Notes: generated from the letters alone by a model not told the origin. A stretch of DNA of 64,000 nt from Aquimarina muelleri DSM 19832 (GCF_000430665.1 NZ_AUML01000019.1:1-64000), one strand, 5' to 3'; positions 1 through 9,366 are shown, counted from the stretch's first letter. Numbers and translations: made by a program.

Positions 1-252
1 AGAAACAGTATTGGGAAACTCTCTTTGCAAATGCTCTTTTACGTAAAAAATATAAAAGTGTTTGAAGGTTCTATAGCCACTACAATGGAATAGAACAGTA
101 ATGGTTATAATTTCACTAGCAGACATGGTAAACTTCCTATTTCTTGTCTTTTTTCCTGTAGTAAGCTGTCTTTTCTTTAAAGCAGGGTTAAAAACCTTGC
201 AAAATTCATCAATAGAAAAGAAAATTTCAGTAATTTTATCTTTAGAAATCAT
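1..252 (-). CDS. IS982-family transposase, N-terminal part (cut by window edge)
   Basis: The reverse strand reads open from an ATG at 252 to the first base of the window, 84 codons without a stop. The translation begins MISKDKITEIFFSIDEF and continues with a basic stretch (KKRQL, GKKTRNRK), then SEIITITVLFHCSGYRTFKHF and LQREFPNTVS. This helix-rich start, with the L/I-FH-SGYR-FKHFY block, is what I know from the N-terminus of IS982-type transposases; the DDE catalytic core lies outside the window. An upstream in-frame ATG is followed at once by a stop, which supports this start. Whether the element is intact cannot be judged here. The family call rests on recognition of the N-terminus only. 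Confidence 0.82.
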   Translation of the reverse strand, partial: MISKDKITEIFFSIDEFCKVFNPALKKRQLTTGKKTRNRKFTMSASEIITITVLFHCSGYRTFKHFYIFYVKEHLQREFPNTVS

Positions 253-350
253 AAGCAGAAATTCATTTAAATATTTGAATGTTAGATACTTAAATATAAT
301 GTTTTTCTGCTTTTTCTACAAGTAAAAACCCTTTTTTCTTACGTCGAACT
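1..350 (-). mobile_element. IS982-type insertion sequence, 5' end
   Basis: The transposase start at 252 is followed outward by about 80 bp of non-coding AT-rich DNA and then a distinctive block at 331-350 (TTACGTCGAACTCAGG core). That is the place and distance expected for the terminal inverted repeat. A similar block (ATCGAATTCAGGTT) occurs near 46314. The outer boundary and any target-site duplication are inferred, because the other end of the element is outside the window. Confidence 0.45.
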
Positions 351-540
351 CAGGTTATAACAGAGTTTCTTAATAAAACTAAGAGGTTATTTAAATTATT
401 ACTAGCAGAAAAAAAGATAGGGCCCTGCACAAAACTCTTTACTATATAGAGTTATTTATGGAAAAATCAGAAACTGGACTACCTAATAAACAACTCCTAT
501 TCTTAACCAAAAACTATATGCTAATCAGATATTAGCAAAA
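351..540. other. Non-coding spacer between IS end and thioredoxin terminator
   Basis: I see no convincing gene here. The only local structure is a 6-bp inverted repeat, AACTCT at 433-438 and AGAGTT at 448-453. The stretch is probably flanking DNA into which the insertion sequence landed. Confidence 0.4.
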
Positions 541-543
541 ACA

Positions 544-576
544 AAACCCCATTAATCACTTTATTTAATGGGGTTT
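544..576 (-). terminator. Rho-independent terminator of the thioredoxin-like gene
   Basis: A perfect 12-bp stem, AAACCCCATTAA at 544-555 and TTAATGGGGTTT at 565-576, has a 9-nt loop. Read on the minus strand it follows the stop codon of the gene ending at 601 and is followed by a T-rich run (TTTGTTTTT), as expected for an intrinsic terminator. Confidence 0.85.
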
Positions 577-600
577 ACAATATTTTTTATATATGTTTTT

Positions 601-1137
601 CTAATCTGTAAAAGTACTTACAAAAGAACTTTCATAATCCTTCCATGCTTCAGTGCTCGTTAATTTTTTATAATCATTGCTATAGATCATTTTAAGGTAT
701 ATCTCTAACTGTTTTGGTGTTTTATATCCAACCACTGGAGCTATGAGGTTTGCCTTTTCATCAAAAAATACCATACTAGGATATCCACTTATTTTTAATG
801 CATTTGCAAAAAAGTGTTGACTATTTCTACCTTTTCTATCTGGATTATAATTTGGATTAGTGTATGTGAAATTATTGTATTTCACCTCTTCTGTTCCTTC
901 TGCATTAAACTTTACTGCATAATAGTTCTTATTTACATAAGATACTACATCTTTATTATGAAAAGTTTTTTTATCTAAAAGCTTACAAGGCCCGCACCAA
1001 TCTGTATATACATCCATAAAAATTTTTTTAGGCTCTTTTTTCTGAGCCTCTAACGCATCATTCATAGACATCCATTTAATTCCTTGTGCTTGGGCAGAAA
1101 AGCACATCAGAAACATAATAATAAGTAGGTTTTTCAT
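601..1137 (-). CDS. Secreted thioredoxin-like protein (WCGPCK)
   Basis: The 178-residue protein has an N-terminal signal peptide ending near AQAQG and a thioredoxin fold with the redox motif WCGPCK at residues 47-52. The cis-proline segment is GYPSMVFF. The spacing and the long loop between them resemble the DUF255/thioredoxin_7 branch rather than classical small thioredoxin. It probably reduces or exchanges disulfides in the periplasm. It lies 97 bp downstream of the POT transporter genes on the same strand and could be the last gene of that peptide-use operon, or separate. A strong terminator follows. The substrate is unknown. Confidence 0.85.
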   Translation of the reverse strand: MKNLLIIMFLMCFSAQAQGIKWMSMNDALEAQKKEPKKIFMDVYTDWCGPCKLLDKKTFHNKDVVSYVNKNYYAVKFNAEGTEEVKYNNFTYTNPNYNPDRKGRNSQHFFANALKISGYPSMVFFDEKANLIAPVVGYKTPKQLEIYLKMIYSNDYKKLTSTEAWKDYESSFVSTFTD

Positions 1138-1233
1138 AGGTGTAAAATTTTATAACTAGGTCGGAAATAAAAACTATTCCTTAATTTAAAAATTTATGTT
1201 GTATTTGGGTAAACGAATAAAAATAAATATTAT

Positions 1234-2985
1234 TTATTTTACTCCATGCATTAGTTTTTTCAATACTGGATTCAGAAGAATAATCAACCCTCCTGCCACA
1301 ATTGGAACTATTGTAAAGATTAAAAAGAAAGTAGACAAGTTATAGTTTGCAGTGATTTCATCAATCATGCCTCCAAGAGTTCCTGCTGCTTTTTGACCTA
1401 TTGCAATAGCAAGATACCAAATACCGAACATAAATGCAATCATCCTGCCTGGGACAAGCTTACTAAGATAGGACAATCCTACTGGTGACAAACATAACTC
1501 TCCTAATGTATGAAACAAGTAGGCTAAAATTAGCCAAATCATACTTACTGAAGCTGTTTTTGCTCCTTGCGGAATATCAGAAGATCCAAATGCCAATAAT
1601 GCAAACCCAAAGCCTAATAGCCCTAATCCAAAACCATACTTAAAAGCCACACTAGGATTATATTTACTTTCCCACCATTTAGAAAACAATGGTGCTAATG
1701 CTATAATAAAAAATGAATTTAATATTCCAAACCATGTTGCACCTACCTCTGTAGTATCCTTACTAAACTCATTGTTTAGTTTCCACACAACAATTCCCCA
1801 TATAATAATAAAGCTGATCGATAACACGATATTAGAAAGTCCTATCTTAGAAAATGTTTTTTTAAATAACAAGTACAATACCCATGATATAATAGCTAAT
1901 GGCACAACAGTTAAAATAGTATCAATAATTTTAAACACCAATGCAGAAGAACCAGATAAATCCCTTGCAGTATAATCTCTTGCAAAAATGTTTAAAGAAC
2001 CTGCAGCTTGTTCAAATGCAGCCCAAAAGAAAATAGTAAAAAAAGCAAAAATTCCTACTGCAATCATTCTATCTCTTACTGTAGGACTGTACCTTATAAT
2101 TCTAGAAACTATTAAATATACAAAAAGCAATATACCTAAAACAATCATAAAGGTTGTTCCTTCATAACTACCTACTTTAAAATCAAATAAATTAATACCT
2201 CTAATTTTGGACATTGGGTCATTAATTAACCAAGTTAGTCCTATTGTTGCAGTTATTGCAATGAGAATCTTGTCAATTAAAGTAAAAGGATTAAGCTTAT
2301 CTCCATCTTCTAAAACAGTTTCTTTTTCAGCAACTTCTTTTTTAGGTTTTGCCCCAATTTCTCCAAATATATTTTTAGAAAGCCAAAATTGAATTGTTCC
2401 TAAAAGCATAAAAACTCCTGCCAAACCAAAGCCCAAAGCCCAGCTATAATTTTCGCCTAAATATCCACAAAGCATAATACCAAAAAAAGCCCCTGCATTA
2501 ACCCCCATATAATATATGGTATAGGCGCCGTCTTTTTTAGAATCATTTCCTTTATACATTTCAGAAATAATAGAAGTGATATTAGGCTTAAAAAGACCTG
2601 TACCAATTACTAACAATGCTAATCCAAAATACAAAGTTGCTTCTGTCTCAAAAGCCATAGCAACGTGACCAAATGTCATAATCAAACACCCTATAGTAAC
2701 TGCCCATCGATAACCAGTTATTTTATCTGCAATATACCCTCCTAAAATTGGTGTTAAGTACAAAAGAGATGCGTACGTTCCAAATAATGCTAATGCATGT
2801 TCTCTAGGCCAATTTGCCCATCCGGGGTTTTCTCCAAACAATGGTTGGGTTAAAAATATCACTAACAAGACTCTCATTCCATAGAATGAAAATCTCTCCC
2901 ACATTTCTGTAAAGAAAAGCACAAATAAACCTGCAGGATGCCCTAAAACTTTATCTTTAAATAAGTTTTCTATATCTGTATTCAT
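1234..2985 (-). CDS. POT/PTR-family proton-dependent peptide transporter
   Basis: This 583-residue polytopic membrane protein has the POT/PTR2 signature ExxERFxxYG at residues 27-36 (MWERFSFYG), the proton-coupling motif of di- and tripeptide:H+ symporters. Glycine-rich loops such as GGYIADKITGYR follow, and about 14 hydrophobic segments can be counted. It imports short peptides across the inner membrane. It starts 13 bp after a second POT gene ends; that gene follows the DPP-IV-type peptidase by 17 bp, so the three are very likely one transcript for peptide scavenging. It is longer than its neighbour, mainly in the middle loop (lysine- and glutamate-rich, around residues 213-232) and later segments. 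Confidence 0.93.
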   Translation of the reverse strand: MNTDIENLFKDKVLGHPAGLFVLFFTEMWERFSFYGMRVLLVIFLTQPLFGENPGWANWPREHALALFGTYASLLYLTPILGGYIADKITGYRWAVTIGCLIMTFGHVAMAFETEATLYFGLALLVIGTGLFKPNITSIISEMYKGNDSKKDGAYTIYYMGVNAGAFFGIMLCGYLGENYSWALGFGLAGVFMLLGTIQFWLSKNIFGEIGAKPKKEVAEKETVLEDGDKLNPFTLIDKILIAITATIGLTWLINDPMSKIRGINLFDFKVGSYEGTTFMIVLGILLFVYLIVSRIIRYSPTVRDRMIAVGIFAFFTIFFWAAFEQAAGSLNIFARDYTARDLSGSSALVFKIIDTILTVVPLAIISWVLYLLFKKTFSKIGLSNIVLSISFIIIWGIVVWKLNNEFSKDTTEVGATWFGILNSFFIIALAPLFSKWWESKYNPSVAFKYGFGLGLLGFGFALLAFGSSDIPQGAKTASVSMIWLILAYLFHTLGELCLSPVGLSYLSKLVPGRMIAFMFGIWYLAIAIGQKAAGTLGGMIDEITANYNLSTFFLIFTIVPIVAGGLIILLNPVLKKLMHGVK

Positions 2986-2998
2986 AAATAAACTACTA

Positions 2999-4552
2999 TT
3001 AATTCTCTACTAATTCAAAACCTTCTGCTTCATCATTTTTTAAGACCCTCTCTTTTTCTTCAGCTCCATGTGTTAATCTTTTTAAAGGTTTTAATATCAT
3101 AATAAATAATAATCCGAAAATTACTGTAAATATTACTATTCCAGAAAAAATAGTTAACTCTCCATATTCACTTGCAGATTCACCTACAATTCCAGCCACT
3201 TTGTTTCCTAGTCCTGTTGCTGCAAAATATACCCCCATCATTAGTGAGGCATATTTAACTGGTGCTAACTTTGTAATAAAGGATAATGCTACCGGAGAAA
3301 TACATAATTCTCCTATGGTATGAAACAAATACGCTAAAACTAACCAAATCATACTTGAACTTCCAGACTTTTCAAATTCTATCGCAGCAAATACCATAAA
3401 TAAAAATCCAAATCCCATAATTATAATACCTAAAGCCATTTTAAATAAAGAAGATGCTTCTTTTCCTTTCAATTTTCTTTTAGCCCAGATACTTGCAATT
3501 AATGTTGCAAATAAAATAATAAAACCTGCATTTAGACTCTGAAACATTACTGTAGGAATTTCCCATCCAAATAAATTTCTATCGGTATTGGTTTCTGTAT
3601 ACAAATTCATTAATCCTCCTGCTTGCTCGAAAGCTCCCCAAAAAATAATTACCATGATAAATGATAGTAATAACACTAAAAAACGATCTTTAAACACTTG
3701 AGAATCTAAATCTTTGTATATCATCACTAATAATGCAGTGATAGCTGTTAAAAAAATGAATAATAACCCAAAACCCCAATCTAAAGTATACCAGCCGTAA
3801 ATTGATGCTATTAATAAAATTGCAACAATTACTAATTGTTTAGGCGAACTAAATAATTTTGCATACAGCTTTCCGTAGGAAACTTCATTTTCATCTATCT
3901 TATTTGGCACATAATTACCAACTTCTTTTAAAAATTTTTGTCCGTACACATAATTTAAGAGTCCAAAAACCATAGCTATTCCTGCTAATCCAAATCCAGC
4001 GTGCCATCCCCAATTTGCGACTACGACCCCTATTATCATTGTAGCTAATAAAGATCCTAGGTTTATCCCTATATAAAAAATACTAAATCCTTTATCTCTT
4101 CTAATATCTCCTTCTTTATAAAGACCTCCTACCATAGTCGAAATATTTGGTTTCAATAACCCAACACCCAAAATAACTAAACCTAAACCTGTATAAAATG
4201 CCCAAGTATCCGTTAAAACCAATACTCCATGACCAAGGCATAATATTATAGCTCCTAATAGAACTGATTTTTTTTGTCCCAAAATTTTATCTGCAATCAT
4301 TCCTCCTGGAATGGATGCTACATACACTAACATGGTATACCAACCATACAATGCCAAAGCTTCTTTACTTGTCCAACCTAAACCTGCACCTCTTTCGTCC
4401 CCTATAGTTTCTGTTGTCATATATAGAACTAATAATGCCCTCATACCATAGTATGAAAAACGCTCCCACATTTCTGTAAAAAATAATATATATAATCCCA
4501 CGGGATGCCCAAAAAGCTCTTTTTGATGCGCTGCTTTAACTGTATTTGTCAT
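2999..4552 (-). CDS. POT/PTR-family proton-dependent peptide transporter
   Basis: The 517-residue protein is the second POT transporter of the cluster. It carries the same ExxERFSYYG motif at the same residue positions (27-36) as its neighbour, a GGMIADKILGQKKS loop, and the conserved late segments LFHTIGELCISPVALSF. The C-terminus is a charged cytosolic tail. It lies between the S9 peptidase (17 bp upstream) and the other POT gene (13 bp downstream). The pair looks like an old duplication, since they share the motifs but differ clearly elsewhere. They may divide the work between di- and tripeptides or between affinities; that part is inference. Confidence 0.93.
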   Translation of the reverse strand: MTNTVKAAHQKELFGHPVGLYILFFTEMWERFSYYGMRALLVLYMTTETIGDERGAGLGWTSKEALALYGWYTMLVYVASIPGGMIADKILGQKKSVLLGAIILCLGHGVLVLTDTWAFYTGLGLVILGVGLLKPNISTMVGGLYKEGDIRRDKGFSIFYIGINLGSLLATMIIGVVVANWGWHAGFGLAGIAMVFGLLNYVYGQKFLKEVGNYVPNKIDENEVSYGKLYAKLFSSPKQLVIVAILLIASIYGWYTLDWGFGLLFIFLTAITALLVMIYKDLDSQVFKDRFLVLLLSFIMVIIFWGAFEQAGGLMNLYTETNTDRNLFGWEIPTVMFQSLNAGFIILFATLIASIWAKRKLKGKEASSLFKMALGIIIMGFGFLFMVFAAIEFEKSGSSSMIWLVLAYLFHTIGELCISPVALSFITKLAPVKYASLMMGVYFAATGLGNKVAGIVGESASEYGELTIFSGIVIFTVIFGLLFIMILKPLKRLTHGAEEKERVLKNDEAEGFELVEN

Positions 4553-4569
4553 TATCTTTATTTAGTTAA

Positions 4570-6741
4570 TTATAAGTTGTTTGTAATGAAGTTAGTCATT
4601 TTATTATATAAGTGCAATCTTGTATTACCTCCATAAATACCATGATTTTTATCTGGATAAATTGCCCAATCAAAATCTTTATTTGCCTGTATTAATGCTT
4701 CTACCAGTTGCATTGTGTTTTGCACATGTACATTATCATCTGCACTACCATGTATCAATAAAAATTTTCCTTTTAATCCATTTACAAAATTGATTGGCGA
4801 ATTATCATCATATCCCTTTGTATTTTCTTGAGGAGTCATTAAATATCGTTCTGTATAAACGGTATCATAAAACCTCCAATTAGTAACTGGTGCTACTGCA
4901 ATAGCCATTTTAAAAACATCTGGTGCTTTAAACAAGCAGTTACTAGACATAAAACCACCATAACTCCATCCCCAAATACCAATTCTTGAAGCGTCGATAT
5001 ACTCTAATGCCCCAAAATGTTTTGCTGCAGCAACTTGATCCTGAACCTCTAAATTTCCTAAATCATTCTGTGTAGCTTTCTTAAACTTAGCTCCTTTCAA
5101 ACCAGTCCCCTTACCATCTACACAGACAACAATATACCCCTGTTGTGCTAACATCATGTACCAATAATCATTAGCACTATGCCATGAGTTTTTTACCATT
5201 TGTGATCCTGGTCCAGAATATTGAAACATCAACAAAGGATACTTTTTTGCTGAGTCAAAATCTTTTGGTTTAATCATCCAAGTGTTTAGTGTTTCTCCAT
5301 TTATTTCTATTGTAGAAAATTCTTTAGGCCTAACATTATATTGCTTCAATTTTTCTAACAACCCTTTATTATTTTTAATTTCTCGAACTATTACCCCTGT
5401 ATTTCCTTTATTTAAAGTATACTCATATGGGGTCGTAGAATTAGAAAAATAATTAATATAAAAGCTGAAATCTGCGCTGAAATCTGCATCATTAATTCCT
5501 TCTTTATTACTTAGTCGTTTTTTATCTTTTCCATCTAAAGTAATTGAATAAATATCTCTATTTATGCTTCCGTTTTCTACACTTTGATAGTATATTTTTT
5601 TGTTCTTTTTATCATACCCATAGTAGTTAGTTATTTCCCAAGCACCTTTGGTTATTTGATTAATTAACTCTCCCGTTGTTGTATAATGATAGATATGGTT
5701 AAATCCATCTTTCTCACTAGTCCAGATAAAACTATTGTCGTCTAAGAATGTAAGATTATCTGTAATATCGATATACGCATTATCTTTTTCATTAAGCACT
5801 ACTGTCGGTGTTTTAGTCTTAGCGTCTACAAAAATTAAATCCAGACTATTTTGGTGTCTGTTTAGTACCTGTACACTCAAAACATCTGGGCTTGCTGTCC
5901 ATTTTATTCTAGGAATATAAAAATCTTTATAATCTCCTAACTTAATCTCGTCTAAAGTCATTTCAGTAATATCTGCTACATAAAGAGATACTTTTGCATT
6001 TTTTTCTCCTGCTTTAGGATATTTAAAGACTTCTTGTTTCGGATACAAATCTTTACCATACACATCCATAGAAAACTCAGGCACTTCTCGTTCATCGAAT
6101 CGCAGAAATGCTATTTTTTTACTATCAGCACTCCAATCAAAAGCTCTTACAAATGCAAATTCTTCTTCATACACCCAATCTGTTATTCCATTTATTATTT
6201 CATTTTTTTTTCCATCATCTGTTAGCTGAACTTCTTGACCTGTAGCAAAATTTAACATATAAATATTATTATCTAACACATATGCTATCTTATTACCATC
6301 AGGTGACAATAAAGGCTCTTGGATTTTTTTATCACTAACCTTAAAAATCCCTTTAGAGAGAACATCATATACATGATAAATTCCTCTGGAAGAGTGTCTG
6401 TATATTTGTTCTAATTGGCTGGAAAGTAAAATCCTATTCTCATCTTTACTAAATGAGTATCCTTGAAATGTAGATAGATCTCCTAAAGAAGAAGAAGTTA
6501 CTAGTGTTTTTGTTTTTTCTCCAGATTCATAATTATAAACCTCGATATTAATTGCGCCAGAAACTGCATCTCTTTCTATAACAGAATATTCTTTTCCACT
6601 TTTCATGGAATGAAGCGATTGTAACCCTTCTGTACTAAAAGCTCCTTTCCATATTTCTTCTAAAGTAAAAGCCTTTTCTTGTGCGGATGCTACAAGAACA
6701 ACAAAAAATGCAATCGCAAAAAGTAATTTTGTGATTTTCAT
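4570..6741 (-). CDS. S9B dipeptidyl peptidase IV-type serine peptidase
   Basis: The 723-residue protein has a signal peptide (cleavage near VASAQ), an N-terminal eight-bladed beta-propeller region (about 40-490; DPPIV_N with the EEEFAF motif for substrate amino-end binding), and a C-terminal alpha/beta hydrolase domain. The nucleophile Ser593 lies in GWSYGG; an Asp lies in HGSADDNVH and His700 in KNHGIYGG. The enzyme removes X-Pro/X-Ala dipeptides from peptides, most likely in the periplasm or at the outer surface. Being the first gene before two POT transporters fits the release and uptake of dipeptides. The ATG at 6741 is followed directly by the signal peptide. Confidence 0.95.
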   Translation of the reverse strand: MKITKLLFAIAFFVVLVASAQEKAFTLEEIWKGAFSTEGLQSLHSMKSGKEYSVIERDAVSGAINIEVYNYESGEKTKTLVTSSSLGDLSTFQGYSFSKDENRILLSSQLEQIYRHSSRGIYHVYDVLSKGIFKVSDKKIQEPLLSPDGNKIAYVLDNNIYMLNFATGQEVQLTDDGKKNEIINGITDWVYEEEFAFVRAFDWSADSKKIAFLRFDEREVPEFSMDVYGKDLYPKQEVFKYPKAGEKNAKVSLYVADITEMTLDEIKLGDYKDFYIPRIKWTASPDVLSVQVLNRHQNSLDLIFVDAKTKTPTVVLNEKDNAYIDITDNLTFLDDNSFIWTSEKDGFNHIYHYTTTGELINQITKGAWEITNYYGYDKKNKKIYYQSVENGSINRDIYSITLDGKDKKRLSNKEGINDADFSADFSFYINYFSNSTTPYEYTLNKGNTGVIVREIKNNKGLLEKLKQYNVRPKEFSTIEINGETLNTWMIKPKDFDSAKKYPLLMFQYSGPGSQMVKNSWHSANDYWYMMLAQQGYIVVCVDGKGTGLKGAKFKKATQNDLGNLEVQDQVAAAKHFGALEYIDASRIGIWGWSYGGFMSSNCLFKAPDVFKMAIAVAPVTNWRFYDTVYTERYLMTPQENTKGYDDNSPINFVNGLKGKFLLIHGSADDNVHVQNTMQLVEALIQANKDFDWAIYPDKNHGIYGGNTRLHLYNKMTNFITNNL

Positions 6742-7089
6742 ACCGTAATTTTAAAATTTATGAACGCCAAGAATACTAAAAAATCCTTGAAAAATACAAC
6801 AATTGCTGTTAAATACAATAATTTCATGAGTCCATACTTGATTTTTTTAACATATCATCAATAAAAGCTAAAACACTATTGATGTATCTTATTATCTATT
6901 AAGGTAAAACCTACACAAATCCAAAATAGAATTTAATATTTAAAAAAATCATTTTTAAAAGATAATCTAGCATTTAGTTTCTCACAAAAACTCATAAACT
7001 CTCCTTTTTAAGGCTTCTAAAAATAGCTCAACAATAGATATGATAAAACAGAATAGTATCTTTGACCTCATTAATAACAAAAAAAGACA
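6742..7089. other. Divergent intergenic region between peptide and mevalonate operons
   Basis: The 348 bp hold no gene that I can support. The region separates two divergent transcription units. A perfect inverted repeat, CATCAATA at 6856-6863 and TATTGATG at 6877-6884 (13-bp spacer), lies in the middle and could be a regulator site. A -7-type hexamer precedes the mevalonate operon (separate entry). Confidence 0.6.
7057..7064 (+). promoter_or_regulatory. Candidate -7 element for the mevalonate operon
   Basis: TATCTTTG matches the Bacteroidota TAnnTTTG element and would place the transcript start about 20 bp before the ATG at 7090. I found no TTG at the usual -33 distance, so the assignment is weak. 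Confidence 0.35.
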
Positions 7090-8406
7090 ATGACACCTGT
7101 AGTTTCTGGGTTTTCTAAACTCTCTAAAACGGATAAAATAAAATGGTTAGTAGAACATTATTTTAATAATGATCAAAACACTATAGCTATTTTAATAAAG
7201 TATTGGAATTCTGATAATGCACTTCAACAACTTCATGATGAGTTTACTGAAAACACCATTTCTAATTACTACCTTCCTTTCTCGATAGCTCCAAATTTCC
7301 TTATTAACAATAAGCAGTACACCATACCAATGACTATTGAAGAAAGTTCAGTAGTTGCTGCTGCCAGTAAGGCTGCCAAATTTTGGCAGACACGAGGAGG
7401 ATTCCATACAGAAGTAATATCCACTACAAAAGTAGGACAAGTACATTTTATCTATCCAGGAAGTTATGAGAAATTACAGCAATTTTTCAACCTAATAAAA
7501 CCTAACTTGCTATCCTCTGTTTCTCATTTAACCAAAAATATGGAAAAAAGAGGTGGTGGTGTACTAGAGATTGAACTTAAGGATAAAACTACTGAAATAG
7601 ACAACTATTACCAATTGCATTGCACTTTTGAAACTGTAGATGCAATGGGAGCTAATTTTATAAACTCTTGTCTAGAGCAGTTCGCTAAAACAATCACTAC
7701 GGAAGCAAAAGAGTATTCTAACTTTTTTGATAATGAAAAGAATATCGAAGTAGTTATGAGTATCCTTTCTAATTACGTCCCACAATGTCTGGTAAAAGCT
7801 TCTGTTTCTTGTGCTATAAAGGATCTACCTTCTACTCCTTTTCTTTCTTCACAACAATATGCCGAAAAATTTGTAAGAGCCGTACGTATCGCCGAAGTGG
7901 AGCCATATCGTGCTGTGACTCATAATAAAGGTATAATGAATGGTATTGATGCAGTAGTATTAGCCACAGGAAATGATTTTAGAGCAATTGAAGCAGGAGC
8001 ACATGCATACGCCGCAAGAAATGGGAAGTATACTAGCTTAACTCATGCCGAAATTGAGGATGATACCTTCTTTTTTTCTATAGAAATCCCTTTAGCACTA
8101 GGTACTGTTGGTGGGCTAACATCGCTTCATCCTCTCGTAAAGTTATCTTTACAATTATTAAAAAAACCAAATGCAAAAAAATTAATGGAGATTACTGCTG
8201 TAGCCGGACTTGCTCAAAATTTTGGCGCTATAAATTCTTTAATAACTACGGGTATACAACAAGGACACATGAAAATGCACCTTATGAACATCTTAAACCA
8301 ATTTAAGGCCACTGAAACTGAAAAAAAACAACTAATAAATTATTTTAAAACAAATACGGTTACTCATAGTGAGGTGGTAGCACAAATTGAAAAATTGAGA
8401 GCTTAA
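7090..8406 (+). CDS. mvaA: Class II hydroxymethylglutaryl-CoA reductase
   Basis: The 438-residue protein matches class II HMG-CoA reductase (Pseudomonas mevalonii type) through its catalytic blocks: EESSVVAAAS with the catalytic Glu near residues 84-85, DAMGAN at 184-189, THNKGIMNGID with Lys280, ATGND with Asp296, and GHMKMHL with His393. It reduces HMG-CoA to mevalonate. Databases often call class II enzymes degradative, but the next gene, 2 bp away, is a GHMP kinase of the mevalonate-kinase type. That points to a biosynthetic role in isoprenoid synthesis (inference). Cofactor choice (NADH or NADPH) cannot be read with certainty. Confidence 0.93.
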   Translation: MTPVVSGFSKLSKTDKIKWLVEHYFNNDQNTIAILIKYWNSDNALQQLHDEFTENTISNYYLPFSIAPNFLINNKQYTIPMTIEESSVVAAASKAAKFWQTRGGFHTEVISTTKVGQVHFIYPGSYEKLQQFFNLIKPNLLSSVSHLTKNMEKRGGGVLEIELKDKTTEIDNYYQLHCTFETVDAMGANFINSCLEQFAKTITTEAKEYSNFFDNEKNIEVVMSILSNYVPQCLVKASVSCAIKDLPSTPFLSSQQYAEKFVRAVRIAEVEPYRAVTHNKGIMNGIDAVVLATGNDFRAIEAGAHAYAARNGKYTSLTHAEIEDDTFFFSIEIPLALGTVGGLTSLHPLVKLSLQLLKKPNAKKLMEITAVAGLAQNFGAINSLITTGIQQGHMKMHLMNILNQFKATETEKKQLINYFKTNTVTHSEVVAQIEKLRA

Positions 8407-8407
8407 A

Positions 8408-9331
8408 ATGAAAAAATCCTTTTATAGTCATGGCAAACTATTGCTTACCGCAGAATATTTGGTTCTTGATGGGGTGAGAGCTCTGGCTATACCAACAAAA
8501 AAAGGGCAATGGTTATATATCGAAGAAAATGATACAAATCAAATTATCTGGAAAAGCTTTGACGACAAAGGTAATTGTTGGTTTGAGACTAATCTAATAC
8601 TAGAAAATAATACGTTTCGACCAACTGAGGATACTAATAAAGAGCTCACTATCACAAAAACACTAATAAACATCCTTACTGTTGCAAAAATATTAAATCC
8701 AGAGTTTCTATCTTTAAAAAAAGGGTATCTAGTCGAAACCAGATTAGAGTTTGATCGCCAATGGGGACTTGGATCTTCTTCTACATTAATTAATAATATC
8801 GCTCAATGGGCAAAAGTAGATGCTTTTACTCTATTAGAAAAAAGTTTTGGAGGTAGTGGTTATGATATTGCCTGTGCGCAATACAACTCTCCTATTTTAT
8901 ATAAGCGTAATAGTGGAAAACCAATAATAACAGTTTCTAGTTTTAATCCTATTTTTCAAGAAAACTTATTCTTTATTTATTTAAATCAAAAACAAGATAG
9001 CAAAGAATCTATAAAACATTATCAATCTTTACCATTAAAAGATTTTGATAAAGCAGAAACGATTATAAATGAAATTACTTCTAAAATATTAGATTGTTCA
9101 TCAGTAAAAAGATTTGAAATTTTAATACAATCTCACGAAGAAACTATTTCTAAAATTATAAAAACACCGACAGTAAAATCTGTTTTATTCCCTGATTACT
9201 CTGGTAGTATAAAAAGCCTTGGTGGATGGGGTGGTGATTTTATCTTAGTCACCGGAAATACCTTAGAAATGGAATACTTTAGAAAAAAAGGGTATACCAC
9301 GATTATACCGTATTCTGAAATGGTTCTATAA
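8408..9331 (+). CDS. GYDIA-type GHMP kinase (mevalonate kinase-like)
   Basis: The 307-residue protein has the three GHMP-kinase signatures: an N-terminal HGKLLLTAEYLVLDG block (about 8-22), the ATP loop GLGSSST (120-126), and the C-terminal glycine motif SLGGWGGDF. It also has SGYDIACAQ (about 150-158), the sequence that names the GYDIA branch of flavobacterial GHMP kinases. Partnership with HMG-CoA reductase (2 bp gap) suggests that it phosphorylates mevalonate or phosphomevalonate. Which of the two cannot be decided from sequence alone. Diphosphomevalonate decarboxylase is not in the window. Confidence 0.85.
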   Translation: MKKSFYSHGKLLLTAEYLVLDGVRALAIPTKKGQWLYIEENDTNQIIWKSFDDKGNCWFETNLILENNTFRPTEDTNKELTITKTLINILTVAKILNPEFLSLKKGYLVETRLEFDRQWGLGSSSTLINNIAQWAKVDAFTLLEKSFGGSGYDIACAQYNSPILYKRNSGKPIITVSSFNPIFQENLFFIYLNQKQDSKESIKHYQSLPLKDFDKAETIINEITSKILDCSSVKRFEILIQSHEETISKIIKTPTVKSVLFPDYSGSIKSLGGWGGDFILVTGNTLEMEYFRKKGYTTIIPYSEMVL

Positions 9332-9333
9332 AA

Positions 9334-9366
9334 AAAAACCTCAGTTCTTTTTGAACTAAGGTTTTT
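9334..9366. terminator. Bidirectional terminator between GHMP kinase and sucB
   Basis: The stem AAAAACCTcAGTTC (9334-9347) pairs with GAACTaAGGTTTTT (9353-9366) with one C-A mismatch and a 5-nt loop. A-runs on one side and T-runs on the other suit termination in both directions between two convergent operons. Confidence 0.75.

Noticed and set aside
101..325. 74-codon plus-strand frame opposite the transposase start
   Set aside because: The minus strand codes for a recognisable IS982 transposase N-terminus, so this frame is its shadow.
7090..8406. Degradative role for HMG-CoA reductase
   Set aside because: The class II name suggests it, but the kinase gene 2 bp downstream supports mevalonate synthesis.
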